DNA from: Biscogniauxia marginata
Lineage: Eukaryota > Ascomycota > Sordariomycetes > Xylariales > Xylariaceae
DNA length: 57,456 nt
Direction: 5' to 3'
Assembly: GCA_022695795.1 (NCBI GenBank)
Contig: MU404217.1
Coordinates: forward strand, 1 to 57,456
The position numbers and the translations under genes were made by a program. Positions 14,301 to 25,111 of this stretch are shown one piece after another (the stretch's first letter is position 1; the number at the start of each line of letters is the position of its first letter). A model generated the notes under the pieces. The model had not been told where the DNA came from and ran no database searches. It saw only the letters and a list, made by a program, of their open reading frames with translations.

Positions 14301-14944
14301 AAAAGAAAACCTCTAAAATAAGCACACCTTGCCTAAATACAAATTAACGTAACGATTTTTTCATGTTTTACTACTCTTTAAAAAAACGCTGCTATTTAAT
14401 TATAATATGCTTTTATTTTTTTAACTTTTTTAAACTTTAATAATCACGACGAATTATTTCCACTTCACGCTCTTTAAAAAAGTTTTATTATTTCTATAAA
14501 TGAATTAAACGAGAAATAGCTATTCGTATTTCTTCTTATTAACGTTTTAACTCGTCTTAGTGTTTTTATTAAAGCTCTAATAAAAGCCCCTCCGCCACTA
14601 GTTCTTCCTTATCTAAACGTTCTTTTTCACGCGAAATGTTTTATATAAACAAAAGAAATATTCCGTTACCTCTATAATTACAATTATTAACCTCTAGGCA
14701 TTCCCCATATCAGGAATAGCTCTTTACTATTTTGCACCCTAGTCCCTTTTCAATATAACAATCGCAAGGCATAACTTTAAAACCAAACAAAGAGATAACT
14801 ATAATGTTATCTTTTTAATAATTTATAAACGATTTCTTTTTCCCCGGTAAAAAAAAGTTTTTTTAAACACCACGATTAAACATAATAATAATAATAAAAA
14901 GTAAAATTAATTTTTAAAACAAAAATAATAAAAACGAGAAATAA
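8306..14944 (+). pseudogene. gag-pol relic with chromodomain (inner element)
   Basis: Recognisable parts in order: a gag capsid stretch near 8860-9010 (Trp-containing helix region after a Leu/Ala-rich segment); a CCHC knuckle relic near 9447-9500 with ligands lost; the protease site near 10905-10919 reading Asn-Ser-Gly instead of Asp-Ser-Gly; the reverse transcriptase motif YLND near 11940-11965; the post-RT motif VFLGFINYV near 12150-12180; the integrase zinc region near 12955-13080, including HKHPLYSHQGI; and the chromodomain at about 14090-14270 (IKWEGYPPEKN, ending QNPDRPG). Stops such as TAA and TAG replace Gln and Trp codons throughout, as RIP would cause. No intact protein can be made. 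Neither gag start nor frameshift position is resolvable. Confidence 0.88.
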
Positions 14945-15369
14945 TATTACGAATTAAAAATTAGTTTTATTCTTAAACGTTATTACGTGTTAATCACGTA
15001 ACCTTTATCCTTATTATTTATTACTATGAAAAGATAATTAAAAAAAGACATACATATTATTTATCGAGATTAATAAATAATACGAAAAGCTAGGAAATGT
15101 GCTAAATATAATCCTAAGGAACATTTATATAAGTAAATTAAAATCTCCTTATGTATCTAGTCACTCTTTTTAGTTCCTTAGCTATCAATTTAAAACTATA
15201 GTCCCTCTTTAATACTATAATAAAAGTACCTTAAAACCTCTTTAACGAACATAACATTATAAATCAATCGAACCAATCTCAACCCACTATTACCTTCAAA
15301 ACAAGAAAACTCAGTACGTGCTCACTTGTGAAGTCAGCTGACTAGGAACACACAGGGAGGTTCGTCACA
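14945..15369 (+). repeat. 3' LTR of inner element
   Basis: 425 bp, beginning TATTACGAATT (mutated from TGTTACG) and ending TTCGTCACA. The preceding bases AAAAACGAGAAATAA are a plausible polypurine tract. The following TTAAA completes the target duplication. Confidence 0.92.
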
Positions 15370-15375
15370 TTAAAA

Positions 15376-15796
15376 TATAATGAACCTCCTTATATATTTC
15401 TAGTTAACTAACTTCACAAGTAAGTACATATTAGGTTTTCTTAATTTAAGTGATTTATAATACTTTATTCATTAAAAAGATTTCAAGATACTTTTATTAT
15501 AATATTAAAAAGTGATTATAATCTTAAATTAATAACTAAATACATAGAAAATTCCATTTTTTATACTTATTCTCCTTTATATATATTCTTTCTATTTAAT
15601 ATATTAAATATTAAAAGAATTAGACCTAATCAAATAAATACCTTTAATTCTTTAGACTTAATTAAATGAATACCTCTAATTGGGTCACGTGATGTTACAT
15701 TACATTACAAAGAGAGGGGACCACTGGTCCATTTAGTCTTGGTCCGTGTTCGACTACCCCTGTTAAAAATCCTTCCAATATAGTTGGTTCGTAACA
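15376..15796 (-). repeat. 5' LTR of outer element
   Basis: 421 bp, from TATAATGAACC to TTCGTAACA. It carries GGGTCACGTGATGTTACA near 15683. It is less RIP-degraded than its partner at 259-730. The following ATAAT (15797-15801) is the second half of the outer target duplication. Confidence 0.9.
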
Positions 15797-15801
15797 ATAA
15801 T

Positions 15802-16429
15802 ACGTTATTTTTAAATCGTTATTATAATATAATACGAGAAATATTATAAATTTTCGATAATTTATAAAAATTAATATTTAAATAACGTTATTTATAAATT
15901 ATTAAATTAAGTTAATTAATAAAAAATATTGAAAAGAAAATTTATATAGTTGTAATTTTTCGCGTTTTAAAAATAATAATAACTATATTAATTTTAGTTA
16001 AATAATATAAATCACGGTTTAAAAAATTAAAAAATTAATATAAAAAATATTCGGCTTTTAAAGTATAAAGCTAAATAAAACGATTTAAATAATAGTAATT
16101 ATTAATTAATTTCGTTATAATATAAATGATTTTTAATAATTAAAAATGTAATAATTAAGAAATTTCGTTTATAAATTTATTTTATTTACTTGTTTATATA
16201 ATACGTTATATTATAACTTTAATTTAAATCATGAAAATTCACTTGAAATCAATATTTAATAAATAAAACGTAAATTAAATTTAAATTATATGTTAAATAA
16301 ATAACTTATATACATTATTAGTCATTATTAAAATATAAGAAAACAATATTATAAGGTTTATTAAGTAATTATTTAAATATGGAAATGTATATATCTTTAT
16401 AACGCGGACCTTTATAAAGGTTATAAACG
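15802..16429. mobile_element. MITE remnants flanking the outer element
   Basis: 15802-15807 (ACGT then TA) is the severed tip of the MITE whose arm ends at 258. Bases from about 15950 to 16206 match the right arm of the long-TIR element family, including the hairpin region near 16045 and the terminus TTTGTTTATATAATACGT followed by TA. The remaining AT-rich sequence to 16429 shows no coding potential. Confidence 0.65.
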
Positions 16430-17429
16430 ACGTCGTTATACGAAGAGCTAGGATTATTAGTATATAGCCAGCATCCTCCTTGCATTTAGAAAATACTCCC
16501 TTTGTTCACATGCAGGTGGTTTGTACTTGTGGTTTTCCTTACTTACATATACAGTTTTTAGCCTTGACTACTAAGTGCAAGCAACTACATTTAGCTTATT
16601 ACGAGAGTTTCTGACAGATGTTGTGCTTCGGCAAAAGAAAATTGCCCTGTAAGCATGGGACATGCTTAAAGTACGGAAAATGTTTGCTGGTGAACCCCCA
16701 GCCTATAATTTCGATACGTTGAAAGTCAGAGTGCAAGTCCTTCTAAGTTATGTTCCCCTACTCTGCGGGCCAAGGCCTAGACCACCTGGCCTTGCTTCGC
16801 TCAAGTTGAATGAGCGTAAGTCCACGTCAGTGTTATCTTTCTTGTTTAATTTATTGAAGCTTATTCGGTACCACGTTTCGCGTTCTTATCTTTATACGAT
16901 TATAACGTAATTTTAATAATAAGTACCTACTTAATTAACTTATTAAACTTATGAATCTATAGGTGCAAAGAACTTTAACGTTTAAATTAAGGTATAAGTT
17001 AAACCTTTATTTCCCCTTTATTAGGTAGTGTAAGGAAGGCACGGTCCATTCCAGAAATTTAGCCTTAGTTTAGATTTCGTCATTACTATTTTAACTAATG
17101 GACCATCCCTCTTACAATCTCTTTTCTCTTGGTCTGGTTTGTAAATCCAATAGTAGGTATATAGTTAAATTTAGCCTAAGTAAAGTTTTTACGTAGTTAA
17201 CTCCGTGAACATTATACTTTTGCTAATAAAACTAATTTAGGATTGTACAAGTTGTTTCCAAAGTTGCTTGTGTTCAAATGTGTATACTAGGGAATATCAA
17301 GATACGTATTAAAGTCATTGCGCCTTAATGTCAAATCTTATATGCGTTCAAGATGACCAATGAATCCATGTCTCTGCTTGATTTGTGAATAATAACCCAA
17401 TAGTGGAGAAAACACGCCTCTTAGCGCCC
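16430..17429. other. Island 1 upstream region, no recognised gene
   Basis: Composition becomes balanced at about 16430. The longest open frame (16662-16910, plus) gives an 82-residue protein with no family features and a tail biased like the neighbouring AT-rich DNA, so I do not call it a gene. About 17050-17165 is a less mutated version of sequence at about 49137-49250, so part of this stretch is repetitive. Confidence 0.5.
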
Positions 17430-17436
17430 TATAAAG
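17430..17436 (+). promoter_or_regulatory. TATA-like box
   Basis: TATAAAG lies 138 bp upstream of the chosen start of the hydroxyacid dehydrogenase gene and is the best TATA-like match in that interval. No transcript evidence is available. Confidence 0.35.
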
Positions 17437-17573
17437 ATCGTACATGTATAACGAACATTTGACTCCGCAACACCTCTTCAAGAACAACCTCTCGAGGCGG
17501 GCTTGGCTACGAGTATAAACTCGGAATAGTAAGATCCGCGAGAGTAAAAGATCCGATTAAACGCTAGGTGACC

Positions 17574-18846
17574 ATGGCTACAGACAAGCTCAAGCTCCCG
17601 AAACAACTGCCATCATCGACACATGAGGTAATAGTCCTGCTAGAGGAAGTGTATATGACCGTTGAAGATCTGGACACCTCGCCGCGGTCGCATGAACTTA
17701 TCTCTTATCATCACGTCACCAAGCCGCACCGGATCGAAACGCGCATACAGTGTGCAAGCATCGTCATCGCGGTGCAGGCAAGTATAACCAGCGAGAGTAT
17801 GGGCGAGGCCCCATATCTGTAAGCCTCATGCAACCCCCCTGAGCAACAACCTATTTAAAACTGACATTGTACATAGTAAATGCATAATTGCGCCAGGAGT
17901 AGGCACAGACCATATAGATCTAGACGAGTGCCATCGACGCGGTATCAGGGTGGTTAATTCTCCTGGATCGACCTCTCTCGCCGTCTCTGAGCATGCGTTA
18001 GGCCTTGTTAGTAGCTGCGAGTCCATTAACCTGGAAATTATTCGCTAATTCCGTTGATACTCTAGTATTTCGCAGCGAGGCGGAAGATGGTAACCCTCCA
18101 CCACGTACTCAGGGACGTCGACGAGAATGGAGAGAACGTATGGAAGCGAGAAGGGAACGCTGCCGGAATAATGAGAATGGCTAATGGAAAGCCTCCGGCC
18201 GCTCTTGGCCAAGAGGTTGCCGGGATATTCGGTTATGGCTTCATCGGTAGGGAGTCTTGGCAGAGAGAGGAAGAACTCTTGTCGATTCCACAGCACTAAC
18301 TAGGGAATTTATCCAGGGAAACACCTTGCAACTTTGTGCAAGTCCTTGGGTATGAAAGTACTCATATCCGAGCGTAAGAAGAGCGCTGCGGACACTGCTC
18401 CCCCGCCCACTCGAATTGGTGATGGCGGCAGTAATGTTACCCGGATTCCATTTGGCGAAGTAGTCAGGTCAGCCACCGTGCTTTTCATCACCTGCCCTTT
18501 AGCACCCGAAACTCTCAATATGATCGACAGCCCCGAGTTTGAAGTCATGCGCCCGGAGGTGGTAGTAGTAAATGTTTCCCGCGGAGGCGTCGTGAACAGC
18601 GCGGCACTAATCCGCGCACTGCGAGAGAACCGCATCTCGGGCGCCGCTGTCGACGTGTATGACAAGGAACCCGCTAGCTCGAGCCACGAGGACACCCTCC
18701 TCGCAGAGGAGAGTAAAAGTACCAACCTCACCTTGTCTCCGCACGTGGGCTATTTCTCGGGACAAACCGTGCTGGCGCTTAAGAATATGACAAAGGAACA
18801 CATCAGTAACTATATCTCTGGAAATGAGGATAACTTCGTGGTATAA
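17574..18846 (+). CDS. D-isomer-specific 2-hydroxyacid dehydrogenase, NAD(P)-dependent (4 exons)
   Basis: Spliced model: 17574-17818, 17877-18006, 18066-18246, 18317-18846. It gives 361 residues, a normal length. Introns are GT-AG, with GCTAAT and CACTAAC branch-like sites in introns 2 and 3. The family reduces or oxidises 2-keto/2-hydroxy acids (glyoxylate reductase, glycerate and hydroxyisocaproate types) in the cytosol; no targeting signal is visible. Visible motifs: the N-terminal substrate lobe with APGVGTDHID (87-96), the dinucleotide fold GYGFIG (181-186), and a catalytic set of Arg274 in NVSRGG, Glu303 in DKEP and His328 in SPHVG. All key residues are present and no frame is broken, so the gene is probably functional although it lies between RIP-degraded blocks. 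The exact substrate cannot be inferred. The start is the first in-frame ATG; the N-terminus before residue 15 is not conserved. Confidence 0.9.
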
Positions 18847-19620
18847 AATAGTTAATCGTATAGATTCGATCCACGACTTAACTTTCTTGCACGCGTCTCT
18901 AGTCAGGAGAACGCCAGATAGGTGACCTCCAGGCATAAGATTACTGGCAAGCATACTACGAGTAAATAATTTTAATAGCTTGACCTTCTAGATTTGTGTG
19001 TGAGGAGCTAAGCATGATGGGGTTACAAATACTCTTACATTATTTCGGTTCTCTAGATGCTTAGTATCATAGATACATGATTACCTTGAAGTGATCTAAC
19101 GCATTTTTTTCTTCTAGTATGCCGTACAGTCATCCACTCGCTTGAAAGACAGACAGACAGGCAGGCAGGCAGGCATGACTTCAGGAACCGCTCTTAGGTT
19201 GCATTGCTGTCCCGTCGACGGGAACGTCAAGATTGCTTAAAGAGGTGACAAGGGGACAGCTGTGACTTGCAGGCATAACATATTCTAGCCATTATGCATA
19301 AAAGGGATAGGTCCTCCAATCTTCCAGATAGTATCTTCACCTGACTAGGAAACGTCATAAATTACATATACAACGAATACATGCCTCGTTCATCACACAG
19401 TATAACGCGTGTCACATCATTAATTGCGCTTGGAAAACCAGGTAATGTGAGTTAAAAAAGTGGGGAAAATGTTGTCCCTTAATAAGGTACTTTTCCCACC
19501 TCCCACACGGGCTTCGCTCAACTTCCCCACTATAATAATAAGACTTAGTAACCACTATTAATACGGCGTTAAGCCAGCGAAAGATGGCGTATACACCCAC
19601 TATATAAATTTCGTTGAACT
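18847..19620. other. Downstream part of island 1, no recognised gene
   Basis: Balanced composition without a convincing gene. It holds the AGAC/AGGC microsatellite at 19147-19174 and a perfect 12-bp palindrome CCCGTCGACGGG at 19211-19222. A 62-residue minus-strand frame (19412-19600) has no recognisable family. AT-rich, RIP-degraded DNA resumes at about 19620. Confidence 0.5.
19147..19174. repeat. AGAC / AGGC tetranucleotide microsatellite
   Basis: Consecutive AGAC units pass into consecutive GGCA/AGGC units, a compound tetranucleotide repeat whose second half differs from the first by one transition per unit. Confidence 0.85.
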
Positions 19621-19877
19621 TTTATTAAGACGTTAATAGCATGTGTTTATCCGCTTTTTACTTTAAAAAGAAATCGAATTAATATTAATATAAATACGTC
19701 ACGATAAAAAGAAATAACAAGATTTATAATAAAGGAGAATCGCGTGGCATATAACCTTTATAAAAAGTTATTATAAACCTTATTATAATTATATATATAT
19801 ATATAATTTTCTCTTATTATTAACAATTATAAACGATTATATTATTTATTTAAATGTTAATAATTTTTCTTTATAAA

Positions 19878-20151
19878 ATAAAATCGAAAAAAATAAAAGT
19901 AAAATATATAAAAAGGTTCGTGCGTTTTATTTTAATTTTAGTTTTTACGCGTTTTTTTTTTCGCGTTTTTTAAAATTAATTTTTCCGATTTTACTTTTAA
20001 TTAAACCGTATAATTATATAATTAATAAAAAAGGTTTAAAACCTTTACGAATTTTACGTGTAAAGTTATAAATTTTTAAAAAAGTTAATTTTATATAGGA
20101 AATTAAATGGTTTACTTACTTATGTGGCTTATTCGCTTATAAAACACGTTA
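19878..20151 (+). mobile_element. MITE-B partial copy (centre and right arm)
   Basis: Sequence from the central ACGCGTTTT block to the terminus CTTATAAAACACGT, followed by TA, matches the right half of the complete MITE at 36492-36934. The left arm is not found upstream, so this is a truncated copy. Confidence 0.65.
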
Positions 20152-21859
20152 AATTTTTTTTATTATTTTTAATATATATTTAAATTTTTATATAAAACTT
20201 TTTAATAATTTATTTATTTATTTAAATGTGTTTATAATTATTTTTATTATTATATAAAATTAATAAATTAATTTTTTTAACTTATTTCACGTTATATTCG
20301 TATAATAATATATTAAACGATTAATATTTCTTTATAAAATATAAGTTTTTAAGTTTTTAATTTTATAATTTTATATAAAAATATTATAAAGTATTATTAA
20401 TTTATAATAATTTATATTTAATTATATAAGTTATTTTAGTTTTTATTAATATTATTAAGTTTTAAAATAAATATATTTTTACGCGTTTTAATAATAATAA
20501 TAAATATATTATTTATAAATTAATTAATTTAAATTACTCGTTAAAAACCCGAATATTTAATATAAAAAAGTATTTAATTCTTAAAATATAAAATTAAAAT
20601 AATAATAGTTAAAATTATTAAAATTATAAAAAACTAACTTATTTATTTATATAATTTACTCGTTTATAAAGTATATTATATTTTTATTAATTTATTATAA
20701 TTTCGTTAAATAAACTTTAAAAACTTTTTAAATACGTTTAGTAAAATAAAATATATTAATAAAAATTAAATTAAACTATCTTTTTACATTTAAATTTATT
20801 TAATTTATTATTTAATTTCATTAAAATTAAATTAATATTACTAATAATAACGTTTGTTTTATTTATATATAAATGAATTTTTATAAAGTTTATATTTAAT
20901 TTATAATTTAAATAAATAACAATTTAAGAATTAAATTTAAATCTTTTTAGTTATAATTACTTTAATATTAAAAGGCGTATTATTTATAATTTCTCTTGAT
21001 AATAATAATAATATTATAGTTTTTTATAAGTAATTTTTTCGCGAACATAAATTTAAATGTCGCGAATAAGGCTTTTATTAAAGTTTTTGAATTTATTATT
21101 ATTATTATTATTATTATTCTCGTGAAATTTGGTATTTTTAGATTTTTATTTAAAAATTAAAAAGTTATTTAATAATATATATTATTAAAAGCGATAATAT
21201 TAAATTAAATTTATCATAATAACGAAATATTTTAATTATAACACGCGTTTTTAAATTAAATAAGTAAGTAATAAATATAATATATATTTAAATGTTTTTT
21301 ATTTCAATTTATATATATAAACTTTAATAAAAACGAACAATTTACTTAAGAATTTCTTATTAAATAATTTTAAAAACTTCGTCGCTTAATAATTCTTTAT
21401 AAATAAATAAAATTTTTATAATTATTTAAATATAAGAATTTGGTTAATTAATAATTTTATATAAGTATTTAAATACATATAAAAGATTTAATATAAAAAA
21501 GGGGTTTTTAATGTTTATATTATTTTATAACTAAAATTGAAAAGTATAAAGCGATATAAGTTTTCGAGCGAATTTACTTATAAATTATTATAAAAAGGAG
21601 ATAAATATTTATATTTATTTATAAAGGTATTTTTAAATGTTTCAAGTTTTAAATTAATTAAGTTAAAACATTAAAATCAAAGTTTTATAAAAATTAAAAT
21701 GTATTAATACACGCGAAACAAATTCTTGTAAATTAAATAAAATAAAAAAATAAGTTAAATCGTAATAATTTAAATAGTTTAATATAATTTAGTTTAATTT
21801 ATATAAGTAAAAAGAAATATTATTATTTAATATAAAAATATATAAAGTATATATATATA
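20152..21859. other. AT-rich RIP-degraded DNA
   Basis: No gene. CpA/TpG are nearly absent while CpG is kept. A right-arm-like fragment of the long-TIR family lies around 20500-20700. Nothing else is recognisable. Confidence 0.6.
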
Positions 21860-23510
21860 ATATACTACATAAGCGGTAAATAAAACAAGCTCGCGATTAA
21901 AATTTCATAATTAATACATTTTTAACTATTAAAAATTATTTACGCCGCATTAAAATTAATTAATAATAATTATTATTTAAATTGTTTTATTTAGTTTTAC
22001 ACTTTAAAAACGGAATACTTTTTTATATTAAATATATAGTTTTTTAAAGCGTAATTATATTATTTAATTAAAAATTAATATATTTATTATTATTTTTAAA
22101 ACGTGTAAAATTTTTATTTTTTCTATTTTTTTAGGTTTTTATATTAATTAATTTAATTTAATAACTAAAAATATTATTTAAAACTTAAATTAATTATATT
22201 ATTACTTATAAATAATATTATTTAAATATTAATTTTTATTAGTTATTAAAAATTTATAATATTTTTAATATTATATTATAATAATGATTTAAAAATATAT
22301 TTACACGATTAATTATTATATTAAATTTTTAAAAGTTTTTATTTTATAAAAACATTATAATCGTTTAACATATTATTAATTTAAATAATCAATTATTATT
22401 TTTTCGTTTTTATTATATTATTAAAATAATAAATATTTTATTACGTAACTGTAATGTAAAGCGTGTTAAATAAAATTAAACTTTTAATTTTATATAGTGA
22501 TAAAAAACCTTGTAAACATATTTAAATAAACGAAATAATTATTAAAAAACTTTTATAAAGACTTAAATATATATTAAAAATAATATAAATTAATATATAA
22601 TATAATTATAAAACATAATATTAAAAAAAGAATTTATATAATTTTAATAAAATAAAGTTTATAATTAAAATTATTATTAAAATTAAAATAATAATAATAA
22701 GTATAAAACAATATAAATAATTATAATAAGTTTAATAAAATAATTAAAAATAAATTATAATTATTTAAATTATAAATATTATTAATTAAATATTATTATT
22801 ATATATTATTTTAAATATATAAATTAAATTTTATATAATTAAATTAATTCTTTTTAATTTTTAAAAAGTTATTATTATATTATTTATATTTATATAAATA
22901 ATATATATAATTTTTTCGATTTCAATATAAATTAAGTATTTTAAAATGTTAAAATACTTATAATAACTTACGAAATATTTTTATAATTTCATTATATTAT
23001 AAATAAATTAAAAAGTATTATAAATATTTAAAATTAACTTATAAAAATTATTTTATTTTATTTTTAAAAGATAAATTATATTTTTAATAAATAACTTTAT
23101 AAGTTAAAAAATAATATTATAATTAATAATAAAAAGAGAAAACCTTAAAAATAATAATTAAATTAATTATAATATATATATTTATATAATAAATAAAAAG
23201 GTATTTAATAATTTAAATTTCGAGAAATTATAATTAATTTTATTTATTATTTATTTATTATTTTAATTTTAAAAATCTTTAACTCGGAAAATATAATAAA
23301 TTAAATAATATAAATTACGTTTTTAAAAATTAAATACTTAATATAAAAAAATATTTAGTTTTTAATATATAAAGTTAAATAAGACGGTTTAAATAATAAT
23401 AATTATTAATTAATTTCGATGCGGCGTAAATGATTTTTAATAGTTAAAAGTATAATAACTATAAAATTTCGTTCGTAAGCTTGTTTCGTTTATTTGTTTA
23501 TATAGTACCT
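21860..23510. mobile_element. Long-TIR DNA element (family C), 1651 bp
   Basis: The left terminus ATATACTACATAAGCGG and right terminus TTTGTTTATATAGTACCT are inverted copies of each other, each flanked by TA (21858-21859 and 23511-23512). The inverted repeats continue inward for at least about 250 bp, including matched blocks near 21935-22090 and 23330-23450. The interior has no open frame of note. TA duplications fit Tc1/mariner-type transposition, but no transposase is visible, so the superfamily is an inference. The related 37495-39887 copy has the same ends. Confidence 0.7.
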
Positions 23511-23839
23511 TAATAATAATTTATATAAAAAAAAGCTTTATAAGTTATAAATTTATAAGCTTTATATATAAACTTTTATATTTTATATTTAAACTATTTA
23601 AAGTTAAAACTTTATATAAGTTTAAAAGACCTTTATAAACTCGTATTAATATATATATATATATTAATAAAAAAGCGTTTTTTATTAAAATCATTTATAT
23701 ATAATAATGATATTTATTACCGACTTATTATTTCGAATAAATACACTTCGAATTTATTATTAATTTATCATTTTAAATATTTAAATATTATTAACCTCGA
23801 AACATATTATATAAATTATAATATTTTATAACATGTAAT

Positions 23840-23878
23840 ATCTTGTAATTTTGTAATTTTGTAATTTTGTAATTTGTA
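23840..23878. repeat. Short TTTTGTAA tandem repeat
   Basis: About four imperfect copies of an 8-bp TTTTGTAA-type unit inside AT-rich DNA. Confidence 0.75.
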
Positions 23879-23960
23879 GGTCTTTCGTTTAAGTTATATA
23901 TGTTTTAAAAAATTTTTAGTTTTATCCCCCTTTTTTAACTTTAAGCCTTAAGGTTATAAG

Positions 23961-24004
23961 TCCTCCCCCCCCCCTCCTCCTCTTAATAAAACGAGAGGAG
24001 AGGG
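23961..24004. other. Polypyrimidine tract followed by polypurine block
   Basis: An uninterrupted C/T tract (TCC, then ten C in a row, then TCCTCCTCTT) is followed within 10 bp by GAGAGGAGAGGG. This is strikingly GC-rich for a RIP-degraded region, and C runs are not a CpA target. The strand asymmetry could favour triplex structure. No gene is attached. Confidence 0.6.
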
Positions 24005-24158
24005 TAACGCTTCTTTTTTTTAAAAACGCTTCTCGGGCAAAAAACGGTTATTTTCTTATTTAATAATTATATTAAAAAACTAGTTTTCTCTTATTATATC
24101 ACTTTATAATAATAATTAATAAATAATATCAAGGTTATTTAAAGTATATAAAACTATA

Positions 24159-24639
24159 TAACGTATTATATAAATACATAAATAAAATGAGGTTTTATAT
24201 AAAATTAACTTTTTTCAAAATTTATAACTTTATATATAAAGATTAAAAAAATCTTGAATTTCTTTTTTAATTATATAATTATATAGTTTAATTAAAGAAA
24301 ATCGAAAGAATTAATATTAAATAAACGCGTAAAAATTAAAGTTAAAATAAAATATATAAACTTTTTTACATATTTAATACGGAACGATAAGGGGTATAAC
24401 GTTATATAAAGATTAAATTTATAAAAAAAGTCTTAATAAAGCTTTAAAATTAAACTCTCTTTATTATTAATATATCACCTTTTTTTATACCTTTATATAT
24501 TTAAATTTTTATTTCTTTCGATTTTGATTTTAATTAAATTATATAACTAAAAAAAAGCTTCGAGATTTTTACGATTTATATATAAAGTTATAAATTTTCG
24601 AAAAAATCGATTTTATTCATTTACTTATATAATATATTA
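24159..24639. mobile_element. MITE-A copy carrying a small insertion
   Basis: The left arm (TTTATAACTTTATATATAAAG, AATTATATAATTATATAG) and right arm are inverted copies, with tips ACGTATTATATAA and TTATATAATATATTA. Compared with the 433-bp copy at 31105-31537 it has an extra block of about 130 bp at 24374-24503. The copy is RIP-degraded. Confidence 0.72.
24374..24503. repeat. Small dispersed repeat inserted in MITE-A
   Basis: This closely matches 36352-36483: both run from a TTAATACGRAACGATAA start through an AAGCTTTAAA core flanked by inverted AAGAG/CTCTTT arms to TATCACCTTTTTT. Both copies sit beside or within MITE-A sequence. There is no coding content. Confidence 0.6.
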
Positions 24640-24757
24640 AGGCTTTTTATATATTAATTATAATAATCTTTAAAAAGGTAATAAATATTAATTATATAAC
24701 ATAATTAATATTAACTATTATTTTTATAATAATAATAAATTAATAAATAAGTTGATT

Positions 24758-24792
24758 TTAAATGTTAAATGTTAAATGTTAAATGTTAAATA
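24758..24792. repeat. TTAAATG heptamer tandem repeat
   Basis: Nearly five consecutive copies of TTAAATG at the AT-rich/gene-island boundary. Confidence 0.85.
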
Positions 24793-25111
24793 TAAATTTA
24801 AAATGAATAAATATTAAATAACTTCGCTGTTTAACTTTTTTCTTAAATCATTTGTATTTAATCATTCTTAAGGCTATTAGTAGTTAAGTAATAGTTTTTT
24901 GGATTTCATTTAGAATCTAGACAGATAGAGTGTTGTGTGTGCTATTGTAGTTATCACCTTGTAAGTATCATGCATTTTATTTATATCCGTGTCCCATGCT
25001 CTTGCTATGTATAGCAGCGGGAGAAATGTTAGAAAGGAAATAATCCACATGATTTCCAGTATCTAAGATAGATAGGAGACGATTCTTCTCAGGCTTTGCC
25101 ACCATAATCCA

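Larger units (their letters stand above)
7881..15369 (+). mobile_element. Inner full-length Ty3/gypsy chromovirus element
   Basis: The element is 7489 bp with two 425-bp LTRs (7881-8305 and 14945-15369), bounded by the target duplication TTAAA (7876-7880 and 15370-15374). The order on the plus strand is gag, protease, reverse transcriptase, RNase H, integrase and chromodomain, the layout of fungal chromoviruses. It sits one base inside the internal/5'-LTR boundary of the outer element. All frames are broken by RIP-type transitions, mostly G to A on the coding strand. The chromodomain end is the best preserved part. Confidence 0.93.
259..15796 (-). mobile_element. Outer Ty3/gypsy chromovirus retrotransposon (nested, degraded)
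   Basis: Two related LTRs (259-730 and 15376-15796) in the same orientation are flanked by the exact 5-bp duplication ATAAT (254-258 and 15797-15801), which defines one insertion. The coding strand is minus: read in reverse it shows a chromodomain relic near 1365-1550, a reverse transcriptase active-site relic (YLND) near 3655-3690, a protease relic near 4690 and gag near 7290. The interior is interrupted by a solo LTR (5145-5647) and a full second element (7881-15369). Stops occur every few codons and CpA is almost absent, as RIP produces. It cannot encode functional proteins. Confidence 0.9.

Noticed and set aside
18309..18731. 140-residue minus-strand frame
   Set aside because: It is antisense to the fourth exon of the hydroxyacid dehydrogenase gene, whose plus-strand product has all family motifs.
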